Source of the DNA: Robiginitomaculum antarcticum DSM 21748
GTDB taxonomy: Bacteria > Pseudomonadota > Alphaproteobacteria > Caulobacterales > Maricaulaceae
Direction of reading: 5' to 3'
DNA: 64,000 nucleotides
Assembly (NCBI RefSeq): GCF_000365025.1
Contig: NZ_KB823014.1
Coordinates: 279,316-343,315, forward strand
How positions within the stretch are numbered: the stretch's first letter is position 1; each line of letters starts with the position of its first letter. Made by a program: the position numbers and the translations under genes. Of this stretch, positions 36,293-45,157 are shown in pieces. Under the pieces are notes generated by a model, which was not told where the DNA came from, did not search any database, and worked only from the letters and a program-made list of their open reading frames with translations.

Positions 36293-37540
36293 CTATTGCG
36301 GACTATTCGTATAATTCATGCCTTCGCCGCCATATGTGCGGGGCGTGGACGGGCTGGTATAATCCATCATACCATAGTCAGGCTGCGCGCTATTGGACGA
36401 GCCATACATCATGGCCGAAGGCTGACTGGCCTGATAGCCCGACGCGCTACCGCTGCCATAGCTTATCCCTGTCGCTGCGCCCTGCCCGCTGGCCGCGCCG
36501 CCGCCATAAACGATGCCTGTTGACGCACCGCTGCTGCTGTAATTGGTCGTGCGCGTATAAGATTGCGTCGGGCCGCCGGACAAGGATCCGACGGTACGCG
36601 GCTGTGAATAGGAATGGCCCGGCTGCATGATTTGACCCGTGTCACAAATGACCCGCATCCACTCATAGCGCTCGTTCTCAATCAAACGCTTACGCGCGAC
36701 TGTATCTGTGACTTCAGGATAATCGGTAGACTGAACCTGACCGGGCGCGATGATATCTTCGAATGTAACGGAGCCATATTCAGCCTGGATCGGGATTTCG
36801 CGAACGCCGCCGGGATCACTCACCACCTGTTTTTGAATAGTCGTGTATTTGGGCGGCACGCGCAGGCGTGAGACTTCACCGCGGCTCGCTAAAACCTTAC
36901 GGTTATAGGTGAGGACTTCGCCGGGTTCTTCGACAAGGCACCAAATCTCGCAATTAGATCCACAATGTTGGGCATTGGCTGGCGCGTTGTAACCGCTGCC
37001 ATATGTATTGCTATTTTGCGCCCCGTAACTGCCACCGGAGGCGCCATATCCACCGCCTGCAGTTGAGAGCACATTATAGCCTTGGGCGATAAGCTGCCCG
37101 GGATTTCCACGTTTCCAGACGCGGCGCGGAGCGCTGACCTGAACTGTTTCGGTCACAGTTTCAAACCGCGGCTCAGAGACTGAAAGTGTCTCATAGGATG
37201 GGCGTACCATAACATCATGATTGATGGTTTTATATTGCGGCTGGCGCACTTCGTAGCGCACGCTGGCCTCTTTTGTCATGACCGTCTCTTGACGCGTCTT
37301 AATCACAGGCTGCTGAACGTCATATCCCTGATAGCCGTCCTGTATCACAACGATTTGCGACTCGGTGGCGTATTTCGCGCCGTGCCGAACGCGGGCATAA
37401 CACTCTCCGGGTTGGGCGTTGGTGGGCAAGGCGGTCAGGCCTGTCGGATTGAGGGCTGTGGCAAGCGGCGCAAACGCTGCGCTGCCAAGCAATAAAATAC
37501 CGATAGCCGGAAGATGTTTAAATGATGTGGATGTTAACAT
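36293..37540 (-). CDS. Secreted protein with CYARV-type repeats and a Gly/Ser/Tyr-rich tail
   Basis: This 415-residue protein has a signal peptide of about 30 residues (cut near ATALN). The motif PGECYARVRHGAKYATE follows, then repeats in which a valine-rich phrase with a Y-ET or YKT core returns about every 20-25 residues (VIKTRQETVMTKEASVRY, QYKTINHDVMVRPSYET, FETVTETVQV). This repeat type occurs in alphaproteobacterial exported proteins, some with OmpA domains; here no OmpA domain is present. A linker with two more cysteines (HCGSNCEIWC) leads to a second set of VPPKYTTIQKQVV-type strands. The last 100 residues are Gly, Ser, Tyr-rich and probably disordered. Envelope or surface role is likely; function unknown. 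Convergent with queG. Confidence 0.7.
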   Translation of the reverse strand: MLTSTSFKHLPAIGILLLGSAAFAPLATALNPTGLTALPTNAQPGECYARVRHGAKYATESQIVVIQDGYQGYDVQQPVIKTRQETVMTKEASVRYEVRQPQYKTINHDVMVRPSYETLSVSEPRFETVTETVQVSAPRRVWKRGNPGQLIAQGYNVLSTAGGGYGASGGSYGAQNSNTYGSGYNAPANAQHCGSNCEIWCLVEEPGEVLTYNRKVLASRGEVSRLRVPPKYTTIQKQVVSDPGGVREIPIQAEYGSVTFEDIIAPGQVQSTDYPEVTDTVARKRLIENERYEWMRVICDTGQIMQPGHSYSQPRTVGSLSGGPTQSYTRTTNYSSSGASTGIVYGGGAASGQGAATGISYGSGSASGYQASQPSAMMYGSSNSAQPDYGMMDYTSPSTPRTYGGEGMNYTNSPQ

Positions 37541-37630
37541 GGTTAGGTCCTTACTCGATTTTGTATAGCCGCTTCAGCCATACGGGTTAAAATACGACAG
37601 CGTCCCATGACTGCCCCTCTGCAATTTATA

Positions 37631-38050
37631 TCAGTCCTGTTTTACGACCCGAAGCAGCGTCAAAGCCGCCGTAACTCCGATGGCCACGCCGGCCGTATTG
37701 GCCAGCGCATCCAATAGAGATCCTGTCCGGCCTGCCCCCATAACGCCCTGCGTAATCTCAATAATAATACCCAGCGCGACCACTGCTGCGGCAACCTTTT
37801 GCCAGCCTGATGCTCTCCAGCCTAGCATAAATAATCCCCCCAGTACTGTATAAGCCATAAGATGCATGAGTTTGTCAAAATGGGTCACACTGGGCATGGA
37901 TACAGCTGGACGAAGCGATGCATATGTCACACAGATCGCCGCTAAAATAGCTGCAACCCTGAAGACATATTGTATAGCCTGCCCGGCCTGCATTTTAAAT
38001 CGTTTTTGTGCGATGACGTAACTCATTTTATTTTTATGTGCGAGACGCAC
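37631..38050 (-). CDS. VanZ-like membrane protein
   Basis: This 139-residue protein has four hydrophobic segments (about 28-46, 63-80, 86-103 and 118-134). The family pattern is visible in SVTHFDKLMHLMAYTVLGGLF and in the late GRTGSLLDALANTAGVAIG. VanZ-type proteins are small membrane proteins of uncertain role; the original VanZ gives low-level teicoplanin resistance, but most members have no known link to resistance. The GTG at 38050 has AGGGTG seven bases ahead and is preferred over the ATG at 38026, which has no ribosome site. It is divergent from phhB. Confidence 0.75.
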   Translation of the reverse strand: MRLAHKNKMSYVIAQKRFKMQAGQAIQYVFRVAAILAAICVTYASLRPAVSMPSVTHFDKLMHLMAYTVLGGLFMLGWRASGWQKVAAAVVALGIIIEITQGVMGAGRTGSLLDALANTAGVAIGVTAALTLLRVVKQD

Positions 38051-38137
38051 ATTAATTCACCCTATGACTAGACAGATTTGAGCCTATGGTAAACAGATGG
38101 TGAAATTATGGCAAAATCATTAGCCTGAGGAGAGAAT

Positions 38138-38410
38138 ATGAAAACGTTAGACCCCAAAACTGTTGTAAATGATTTGGATGGATGGACAGGCGGAGATGAT
38201 TTTATCACCCGCATCTTCAAATTTGAAGACTTCGTCAGTGCCTTCGGCTTTATGACGCAAATTGCCATTCATGCCGAAAAAATGAACCACCACCCCGAAT
38301 GGTTTAATGTCTATAACCGTGTCGATGTCACTCTGACGACCCACGATGCCGGCGGCGTGACGGAGAAAGACATCAAACTCGCTGAACTGATGAACAAAAT
38401 TTCGGATTAA
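38138..38410 (+). CDS. phhB: 4a-hydroxytetrahydrobiopterin dehydratase (pterin carbinolamine dehydratase)
   Basis: This 90-residue enzyme dehydrates the 4a-carbinolamine of pterin cofactor formed by aromatic amino acid hydroxylases. The family signature is [21 protein letters not shown], with His45, His51 and His52 near the pterin site, followed by [17 protein letters not shown]. Length is normal. GAGGAG lies eight bases before the ATG. No phenylalanine hydroxylase gene is nearby. It converges with ppx. Confidence 0.95.
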   Translation: MKTLDPKTVVNDLDGWTGGDDFITRIFKFEDFVSAFGFMTQIAIHAEKMNHHPEWFNVYNRVDVTLTTHDAGGVTEKDIKLAELMNKISD

Positions 38411-38440
38411 TATCTGAAATTATTTCTCAGATTAATCCGA
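38402..38440. terminator. Inverted repeat at the phhB/ppx convergent junction
   Basis: TCGGATTAAT...CTGA and TCAG...ATTAATCCGA form a 14-bp stem with a 2-base bulge and a 9-base loop. The repeat includes both stop codons: each gene ends in Ser-Asp-stop with the same bases. It could end transcription from both sides, although it lacks a T-run. Confidence 0.5.
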
Positions 38441-39958
38441 TTCGTCCTGTCCTGCAGCCACCCAATTGGTTTTAAGACTATATCCGGCCAAAGATGTCAT
38501 TTTCTGCAATCGTAATATGGCTTTGCGGTTCAGCAGTTCTTCATGACCGCGCTTGACCTTAAGGTGGACTGAACCCTCATCAAATGACAATTTGAAATAT
38601 TTTAAAATGCCGGGCGTGCGTCCGGCAATGACAGAACCCGCCCGCATAGCAGCGCCCCATATGCGGGCATATTGGCGTTCACGCGCCATGAGGTGATAAT
38701 GTATTGCGGCATCATTGGGCGTGCTGTCACGACCGGTAAAAGAGCCGTATAGCATCAGTGCCAGATAGGCGCGCTCTTTATGGTTCAGTCCGGCCAGCGG
38801 CGCGTAGAGCACATCCTCAAACACCAAATCCGCGCGATGGTCAGGGTGCAGGCCTTTGCCAATGCCGACCAAATCACAGGCGGCGCGGCGCAGGCGCGTC
38901 TCATTTTCTTCATCAAAACACCCCGGTAAATGCGGGGCTATAGCTTTGAGCCATTGGAACAAACCGGGGCCGAAATCGCGTCCCTGTTGATTGCCTGCCG
39001 CTAAATGCGCGCAGGCGTCATGCAGCGGCACGCGCTTTTTCACTTTGGCCGTCAAGCTGTCATAGAGAAGGCCTTCGCGCAGACCGGAGGATGAAAAGAC
39101 CACAGTATCAGGCTTTAAAGCCCGGATGAGTTCGACCATGACCAGACCCGCATAGGGCAGGGTTTCAGCGCGCCGATCAGAAATTCCCGGCCAGTTTAAA
39201 AGATCGCTTGCCGCCTCTTCACTTGCCCATTTGCCCAGTGCCGTGGCTTCCTGCGAGCGCATTTCGAAGCTTTGCAATATGCGCAAAGGATAGCCTTTAC
39301 GTTCATTATGAATCTGCGCCAAACGCCGCCATGCACCGCCGACAAGATAAAGTTGTCCGCCACGCACATCATAATGGTCTTTGGCATCGGCAAGTCGTTT
39401 ACGCACAAGTGACCGCGCAGCCATAGGTTTGGCGGGATCGTCCAGCGCCGCAAAAGGACCCAGAGCAAATGTGCGGCCATCACTGGCGGCCTGATCCTTA
39501 ATCCGGATGAGCTCCAAACTGGCGCCGCCCAGATCAGCGACAACGCCCGCGCTGCGCCGGTCGCCATTAATGACACCCAATGCAGAAAAATAAGCTTCTT
39601 CTTCGCCGCTCAATACACGGATTTTTATCCCTGTTTCTGTTTTAACGCGCCGCACAAAGGCAGGACCATCGCTGGCCTCACGTACAGCAGCGGTCGCGAC
39701 GACCAAAATTTTATTTAAGCCCTGCGCTTCGGCCAAGGCCTTAAATCGCGCCAGCGCTTTGACAGAACGCGCGACGCCATCAGGATAAAGCTGTCCGGTG
39801 CGGCCAATATTGCGGCCCAGACCCGCGAGCAGTTTTTCGTTGAATACGGGCGTCGTCGCGACGCCATAAATTTCATAAGCAACAAAGCGCACAGAGTTTG
39901 ATCCAATATCAATAACGCCGACGCGGCGAGTCTCGTCATCCGGCAGAGCGCGTGTCAT
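38432..39958 (-). CDS. ppx: Exopolyphosphatase / pppGpp phosphohydrolase (Ppx/GppA family)
   Basis: This 508-residue enzyme removes phosphate from polyphosphate ends or from pppGpp. The ASKHA-fold ATPase motifs are visible: VGVIDIGSNSVRFVAYE (phosphate 1), LSGEEEAYFSALG, and VADLGGASLELIRI (phosphate 2). The C-terminal half carries an HD-like helical domain. The start at 39958 overlaps the end of ppk by 23 bases, so the two are co-transcribed as a polyphosphate synthesis and breakdown pair. Whether it acts mainly on polyphosphate or pppGpp cannot be told, but ppk as partner favours polyphosphate. Confidence 0.93.
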   Translation of the reverse strand: MTRALPDDETRRVGVIDIGSNSVRFVAYEIYGVATTPVFNEKLLAGLGRNIGRTGQLYPDGVARSVKALARFKALAEAQGLNKILVVATAAVREASDGPAFVRRVKTETGIKIRVLSGEEEAYFSALGVINGDRRSAGVVADLGGASLELIRIKDQAASDGRTFALGPFAALDDPAKPMAARSLVRKRLADAKDHYDVRGGQLYLVGGAWRRLAQIHNERKGYPLRILQSFEMRSQEATALGKWASEEAASDLLNWPGISDRRAETLPYAGLVMVELIRALKPDTVVFSSSGLREGLLYDSLTAKVKKRVPLHDACAHLAAGNQQGRDFGPGLFQWLKAIAPHLPGCFDEENETRLRRAACDLVGIGKGLHPDHRADLVFEDVLYAPLAGLNHKERAYLALMLYGSFTGRDSTPNDAAIHYHLMARERQYARIWGAAMRAGSVIAGRTPGILKYFKLSFDEGSVHLKVKRGHEELLNRKAILRLQKMTSLAGYSLKTNWVAAGQDESD

Positions 39959-42161
39959 CTGGATCCGTTTTTTCTATAGGTTTATTATCATTGAACATGG
40001 CCCCGCGTTTTTTACCCTTGCGTATAGGCTGACCCGGCGCAGTATATTTGAGCGCTTTGCCGCGGCCCGATAGCGAGGGGTTGTTCATGAAATAAGCATG
40101 GGCTGAGAACGGCTCATCGACATCTTCGATATCGCGGCGCTGATAAGTCCCATCGGCTTGGAGCTCCCAACTATTGGTTTCGTCCGATAGATTGGCGACC
40201 ATAATCTGGTTCATAATTTGTCGCCGCACAGTAGAATTTTCCACCCGCACCAAGGTCTCGACGCGGCGGTTCAAATTGCGCGGCATCCAGTCAGCAGAAC
40301 TGAAATAGACGACGGCTTTGGCGCTGGGCAATTTTGCTCCATTGCCAAAACACATTATGCGGGCATGTTCTAAAAACCGCCCGACAATAGACGTGACCCG
40401 GATATTCTCCGACAGCCCTTTCACCCCCGGGCGCAGACAGCATATGCCGCGGACAACCAGATCAATTTGCACGCCCGCGCCTGACGCTTCGTATAACAGA
40501 TCGATAATCCCGACATCGACAAGCGCGTTGAGCTTCGCCCAAATGGCAGCGGGCTTTCCGTCTTTCGCATTATCTATTTCTGTGCGGATTCGCGCTTCAA
40601 GTTCGGGACGAAGAGTAGCGGGCGCAACAGCAATCTTCTCCATATTTTGCGGATCATTATAGCTGGTAATAAAATTAAACACTTTCCCGACATCGCGGCC
40701 ATAGGCGGGATCAGCCGTAAAGAGCGCGAGATCGGTATAGATTTTGGCGTTTTGGGCGTGATAATTTCCTGTGCCCAAATGGGCGTAAGTTTGCAGCTTT
40801 TTACCTTCCCGGCGAATGACCAGAGAGATTTTCGCGTGGGTTTTGTAATCAATAAATCCGTAGACCACATGCGCCCCGGCCCGCTCCAGATCGCGCGCCC
40901 ATTTCAAATTCGTTGCCTCGTCGAAACGCGCTTTAAGCTCAACCAGAGCCGTGACCGCCTTGCCGCGCTCGGCCGCGTCAATTAGCGCCGCGACAATCGG
41001 GCTGTCATCAGATGTGCGGTAAAGGGTCTGTTTAATCGCCACGACATCGGGATCTAAAGCGGCTTGTCGTAGGAACTGCACGACTACATCAAATTCCTCA
41101 TAAGGATGATGGACCAGAATGTCTTTTTGCTTAATCGCAGCAAAACAGTCGCCGTCATGCTCGCGAATGCGCTCGGGGAAACGGGCCGTAAAGCGGCCAA
41201 AGAGCAAGTCGGGCCGGGTTTTGACGATAAGCTGTGACAGACCGCTCATGCCCATTAGGCCATCAAGTTCGTAAACCTCGTTATCACTCGCCTGCAGACT
41301 GTCAAATAAATAGGATTTAAGCGTGGCGGGCATGGTCTCATTAACGCGCAAGCGGACAACACGGCCGCGGCGGCGCTCTTTAATCAAGCTCTCAAAATGA
41401 AGGACAAGATCTTCGGCCTTTTCGTCCACCTCAATATCGCTATCGCGCGTCACGCGAAACAGGCCCTGACCTTTCATCGTGCTTTTCGGAAAGAAATCAT
41501 TGGCAAATGCGGCAAGCACATCCTCAAGCGCGACAAATGTCGCTTTACGGCCATTAGAGGATTTATATATCTGAACAAAACGCGGCACATTAGACGGTAT
41601 CGGAATAAGCGCACGGCGGTCTTCAGCCTGCCTTTGCGTGGAAAATGAAACCAATAAACCAAAACCAAGATTGGGAATGAATGGAAAAGGATGCGCCGGA
41701 TCCAGCGTGATCGGCGTGAGGAGCGGCTTGACCTGCGCTTCATAAATACGCGTTAAATCCGCCATCTCGCTTTTCGATAATTGCTCGACGGTTTTGACCT
41801 TCAAGCCTTCATCGCTCATCAGCTTGCGGAGGTCTTCCCAGCATTTGCGCTGCCCGATCATCAGCTTCATCGCGCGCTTGCGGATTTTTTCCAGCTGACG
41901 CTCCGGCGTATAGCCGTCCTGGCTGGGCGTGGTGATACCGTTTCGCACCTGACTGGACAGGCCGGCGACACGGACCATGTAAAATTCGTCCAGATTAGAG
42001 GCGGATATAGATAAAAACCGCAGCCGTTCCAAAAGCGGATTTTTTGGGTTCTCCGCTTCTTCAAGTACGCGGTCGTTAAATTTAAGCCACGACAATTCGC
42101 GGTTAAAAAACCGGCGATTGCTGTCCGGATCAATTTCAATATCTTTGTCGAGCGTTCCCAT
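39936..42161 (-). CDS. ppk: Polyphosphate kinase 1
   Basis: This 741-residue enzyme reversibly builds polyphosphate from ATP. The N-terminal block NRRFFNRELSWLKFNDRVLEEA, the middle HHPYEEFDVVVQFLRQAA and the phospholipase-D-like catalytic segments are present. YAHLGTGNYHAQNAKIYTDL holds the catalytic histidine region. A GTG eight codons upstream is open, but the ATG at 42161 has AAGGTG four bases ahead and the family's usual N-terminus. It lies after rarA with 45 bases between and overlaps ppx. The PhoB/PhoU genes two genes upstream link it to phosphate control. Confidence 0.97.
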   Translation of the reverse strand: MGTLDKDIEIDPDSNRRFFNRELSWLKFNDRVLEEAENPKNPLLERLRFLSISASNLDEFYMVRVAGLSSQVRNGITTPSQDGYTPERQLEKIRKRAMKLMIGQRKCWEDLRKLMSDEGLKVKTVEQLSKSEMADLTRIYEAQVKPLLTPITLDPAHPFPFIPNLGFGLLVSFSTQRQAEDRRALIPIPSNVPRFVQIYKSSNGRKATFVALEDVLAAFANDFFPKSTMKGQGLFRVTRDSDIEVDEKAEDLVLHFESLIKERRRGRVVRLRVNETMPATLKSYLFDSLQASDNEVYELDGLMGMSGLSQLIVKTRPDLLFGRFTARFPERIREHDGDCFAAIKQKDILVHHPYEEFDVVVQFLRQAALDPDVVAIKQTLYRTSDDSPIVAALIDAAERGKAVTALVELKARFDEATNLKWARDLERAGAHVVYGFIDYKTHAKISLVIRREGKKLQTYAHLGTGNYHAQNAKIYTDLALFTADPAYGRDVGKVFNFITSYNDPQNMEKIAVAPATLRPELEARIRTEIDNAKDGKPAAIWAKLNALVDVGIIDLLYEASGAGVQIDLVVRGICCLRPGVKGLSENIRVTSIVGRFLEHARIMCFGNGAKLPSAKAVVYFSSADWMPRNLNRRVETLVRVENSTVRRQIMNQIMVANLSDETNSWELQADGTYQRRDIEDVDEPFSAHAYFMNNPSLSGRGKALKYTAPGQPIRKGKKRGAMFNDNKPIEKTDPDDTRSAG

Positions 42162-42206
42162 AGCCACCTTATGACAGGGCGCCACGCCGCCCGCAAGACG
42201 GCGTAT

Positions 42207-43508
42207 TCACCGGCTGTCGCGCAATTGTGCCCAGCGGGTGAGACGCTCTTTCACAGCGGCTTCGCGTCCGGCGTTTTTAGGGCGGTAAAACACTTCACGC
42301 GGCATGTCGTCAGGGAAATAGTTCTGGCCGGAAAACCCGTCCGGCGCGTCATGATCATAATTATAGCCTTTGCCATAACCCAGCTCTTTCATCATCGTTG
42401 TCGGCGCGTTTAAAATATGGGCTGGCGGCGGTAGCGACCCTGTCTGTCCGGCTTTCGCCATAGCGGACTTAAAGGCGGTATAAACAGCGTTGGATTTAGG
42501 CGCGCTGGCCAGATGAACAACGCAGTGCGCAATGGCCAGCTCGCCTTCGGGGGAGCCGAGCAGGCGGTAGCTGCGCACAGCCTCACCCGCGATCATCAGC
42601 GCCGCCGGATCGGCAAGGCCAATATCTTCGCTCGCCTGGCGCACCAGACGCCGCGCAACATAGAGCGGGTCTTCGCCGCCCGTCAGCATGCGGGCCAGCC
42701 AATATAGCGCTGCATCGGGGTCAGAGCCGCGAATGGATTTATGAAGCGCAGAAATGAGATTATAATGCTCGTCGCGGGTCTTGTCATAAGCGGGCGCGCG
42801 TTTTTGTAAAAACTCCGGCAGAGCTTTGCCGTCCAGCATCTGTCCGTCCGCCGCCTGTTCATATAAGGTCTCAGCCAGACCCAGAGCGAATCGGCCATCG
42901 CCGTCCGCCATCGCAATCAAAACTTTGCGGCCATCATCTGTGAGCGGTAAAGCCCGATCCATCAGGCTTTCCGCCCGCGCGAGCAGATCATCAATGGCGT
43001 CACTGGACAGGCGGTTTAAGACAAAGACCTGCATCCGCGAGAGCAGCGCGCCGTTTAGCTCGAAGCTTGGATTTTCCGTTGTCGCGCCCACAAGCGTGAC
43101 CACGCCCTCTTCGACAAATGGCAGAAAGCTGTCCTGCTGCGCGCGGTTAAAACGGTGAATCTCGTCAACGAACAGTAATGTGCCGCGACCTTCATCGCGG
43201 CGCGCGCGCGCAGCCGCGAACACTTTGCGCAGATCGGCTACCCCGGAGAACACCGCGCTGATTTGCACGAATTCAAGATCCGCGTGGTCGGCAAGCAGTC
43301 TTGCAATAGTCGTTTTACCAACTCCGGGCGGACCCCATAATACGAAAGAACTGAGCCGACCGCTGGCCAGCATACGGCCCAAAGGCGCAGTATCGCTGAG
43401 CAAATGGTCTTGACCGATAACCTCAGACATAACGGCAGGCCGCAAGCGGTCAGCCAGCGGACGCGGCGCGTCATCGGAGAGATTTGAAGCGGCAAAAAGG
43501 TCACTCAT
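42207..43508 (-). CDS. rarA: Replication-associated recombination protein A (RarA/MgsA)
   Basis: This 433-residue AAA+ ATPase of the clamp-loader-like RarA/WRNIP1 family acts at stalled replication forks. Walker A is GPPGVGKT (59-66), Walker B LLFVDEIHRF (VDEIH, 114-118), and sensor 1 is GATTENPSFELN. The C-terminal tetramerisation domain carries LYWLARMLTGGEDPLYVARRLVR and SEDIGLADP, both diagnostic. The last part has the family's YNYDHDAPDGFSGQNYFPD. It lies between phoB and ppk on the same strand with modest gaps. Confidence 0.96.
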   Translation of the reverse strand: MSDLFAASNLSDDAPRPLADRLRPAVMSEVIGQDHLLSDTAPLGRMLASGRLSSFVLWGPPGVGKTTIARLLADHADLEFVQISAVFSGVADLRKVFAAARARRDEGRGTLLFVDEIHRFNRAQQDSFLPFVEEGVVTLVGATTENPSFELNGALLSRMQVFVLNRLSSDAIDDLLARAESLMDRALPLTDDGRKVLIAMADGDGRFALGLAETLYEQAADGQMLDGKALPEFLQKRAPAYDKTRDEHYNLISALHKSIRGSDPDAALYWLARMLTGGEDPLYVARRLVRQASEDIGLADPAALMIAGEAVRSYRLLGSPEGELAIAHCVVHLASAPKSNAVYTAFKSAMAKAGQTGSLPPPAHILNAPTTMMKELGYGKGYNYDHDAPDGFSGQNYFPDDMPREVFYRPKNAGREAAVKERLTRWAQLRDSR

Positions 43509-43548
43509 AATGCGCTTATGACGCTATCAGCGTTGCGGCGAAAGGGGG

Positions 43549-44238
43549 TTAAGCGTCTTTATCCAGCGCATAACCAGCGCCGCGAATAGTGCGCACCAGA
43601 TCGGGCTTGCCGTCCGTGTTAATCGCGCGGCGCAGCCGGCCCATATGGACATCAACCGTACGCTCGTCGATATGGATATCCATTCCCCAGACATGATCAA
43701 GAAGTTGCGCGCGGCTATAGACCTTTTTAGGGCGGCTTAGAAGTGTGCGCAGAAGTTTAAATTCCGTCGGGCCGAGCTTGATAATATCACCATCGCGGCT
43801 CACGCGGTGAGTTTCGGTATTCATCTCTATACCCGCATACGACAGCGCCTCCGTACCCAAGCCGTAGCGGCGCATATTGGCATTAATACGGGCAATCAAC
43901 TCGCGGTTTGAATAAGGCTTGGTGACATAGTCATCAGCCCCTACCGTAAGACCGCGAATTTTGTCATCCTCACTGCCGCGCGCGGTGAGCATCATAATGG
44001 GAATGTCGCGTGTATCGACATCGGTCTTTAGCGTCCGGCAGACGTCGATGCCGGACATATCCGGCAGCATCCAGTCCAGAACGATCAGATCGGGACGATG
44101 GAGCCGCGCTTGCTGGATCCCGTCCTCGCCGCACTCAGCGTAAAGCACACTGTACCCCGCGGCCTCGAGATTATAGGTCAAGACCTGCGCCTGCGCGCTC
44201 TCGTCTTCGACGATCAGAACAGTAGATGAGCCTGACAT
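43549..44238 (-). CDS. phoB: Phosphate regulon response regulator PhoB
   Basis: This 229-residue response regulator has a receiver domain with phosphoacceptor Asp55 in LIVLDWMLPDMSG and Lys in VTKPYSNREL, then an OmpR-type winged helix (LGPTEFKLLRTLLSRPKKVYSRAQLLDHVWG ... RTVDVHMGRLRR). When phosphorylated by PhoR it binds Pho boxes and activates phosphate-starvation genes. It follows phoU by four bases. The triple Pho-box repeat at 45102-45130 lies upstream of phoU, so phoU-phoB is probably autoregulated. Confidence 0.96.
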   Translation of the reverse strand: MSGSSTVLIVEDESAQAQVLTYNLEAAGYSVLYAECGEDGIQQARLHRPDLIVLDWMLPDMSGIDVCRTLKTDVDTRDIPIMMLTARGSEDDKIRGLTVGADDYVTKPYSNRELIARINANMRRYGLGTEALSYAGIEMNTETHRVSRDGDIIKLGPTEFKLLRTLLSRPKKVYSRAQLLDHVWGMDIHIDERTVDVHMGRLRRAINTDGKPDLVRTIRGAGYALDKDA

Positions 44239-44242
44239 AATC

Positions 44243-45034
44243 TTATTTCATCTCTTCCAGCTCTTCGGCGGTAAAAATCATACGGCTGGTTTTATCCCCT
44301 TTGGGACGTTTATCTTCGGGCCAGCTTCCGGTCACAAGAAAGATCACCTCCTGCGCTATGCTGACGGCGTGATCGCCCATACGCTCAATATTTTTTGCGA
44401 TAAACAAAAGATGCATAGACGCGCCGATATGTGACGGGTCTTCCATCATATAGGTGAGAAGCTCGCGAAACAGCGAATTATGAAGCAAATCCACTTTTTC
44501 ATCTTCGGTGCGCACGAGCTCTGCGGCCTCGGCATCACGGTTGATATAGGCATCTAGGGCAAGTTTAATATGATTTTCAACCAAATCAGCCATACGCGTT
44601 AGAGTCGAGAGTGAGCCGTAAAAGCTGTTACTGCGCGTAATCGTATTCGCGCGGCGGGCAATATTTTTGGCATAATCCCCCATGCGTTCCAGATGACTGG
44701 CGATTTTAAGCGTCATGACCATGCTGCGCAAATCCTGCGCAACCGGCTGCCTCAGCGCCAGAACGCGGATCGCCAGCGCATTAATTTCGGCCTCCAGGGC
44801 GTTAATCTGACCATCGCCGCCAATCACTTTGGAGGCCAGCTCGACATCTGATTTCATCATGGCAGAAATGGCGTTAGATAATTGATACTCGACCAATCCG
44901 CCCATTTCGATCACTAAGGATTCAACCTTGTTCAGATCATCATCAAATGAGGATACGATATGTGTGGCTGTCATCGGTTTCTCCACATCCCCCTCTTTTT
45001 GAGGATCCGATAAAGGGTCTGTTTCATCTGTCAT
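44243..45034 (-). CDS. phoU: Phosphate signalling protein PhoU
   Basis: This 263-residue protein is a pair of three-helix bundles with repeated acidic metal-binding patterns (ERMGDYAKNIARR and ERMGDHAVSIAQE). PhoU represses the Pho response when phosphate is ample, acting between the Pst transporter and PhoR. The usual PhoU start resembles THIVSSFDDDLNKVESLV here. An ATG at 44974 with GGAG six bases upstream gives that standard N-terminus; the longer start at 45034 has only a weak site, so the true start may be 44974. It is followed after four bases by phoB. A Pho box lies just upstream. Confidence 0.95.
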   Translation of the reverse strand: MTDETDPLSDPQKEGDVEKPMTATHIVSSFDDDLNKVESLVIEMGGLVEYQLSNAISAMMKSDVELASKVIGGDGQINALEAEINALAIRVLALRQPVAQDLRSMVMTLKIASHLERMGDYAKNIARRANTITRSNSFYGSLSTLTRMADLVENHIKLALDAYINRDAEAAELVRTEDEKVDLLHNSLFRELLTYMMEDPSHIGASMHLLFIAKNIERMGDHAVSIAQEVIFLVTGSWPEDKRPKGDKTSRMIFTAEELEEMK

Positions 45035-45070
45035 CTTATATCCATCTTACGCTATGCGATATTAAGATGA

Positions 45071-45076
45071 ATCATA
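45071..45076 (-). promoter_or_regulatory. Possible -10 element for phoU-phoB
   Basis: TATGAT on the minus strand lies about 25 bases downstream of the Pho-box repeats and 37 bases before the phoU start at 45034. A perfect short dyad, GCTTTTCAGAAAAGC, sits between it and the Pho box. Confidence 0.35.
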
Positions 45077-45101
45077 TCAGAGCTTTTCAGAAAAGCCGTG
45101 T

Positions 45102-45130
45102 GACAGTTTTATGAAAGTTTTATGACACTG
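45102..45130 (-). promoter_or_regulatory. Pho box: 11-bp repeats upstream of phoU-phoB
   Basis: On the plus strand GACAGTTTTAT and GAAAGTTTTAT are direct repeats with an exact 11-base period, followed by GACAC. Read on the minus strand this gives TTTCATAAAACTGTCAC, very close to the PHO consensus CTGTCATA-A-CTGTCA. It lies in the 123-bp gap between phoR and phoU, pointing toward phoU. Confidence 0.8.
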
Positions 45131-45157
45131 GAGGCGTAAACTCAATGCATGAGGTTA

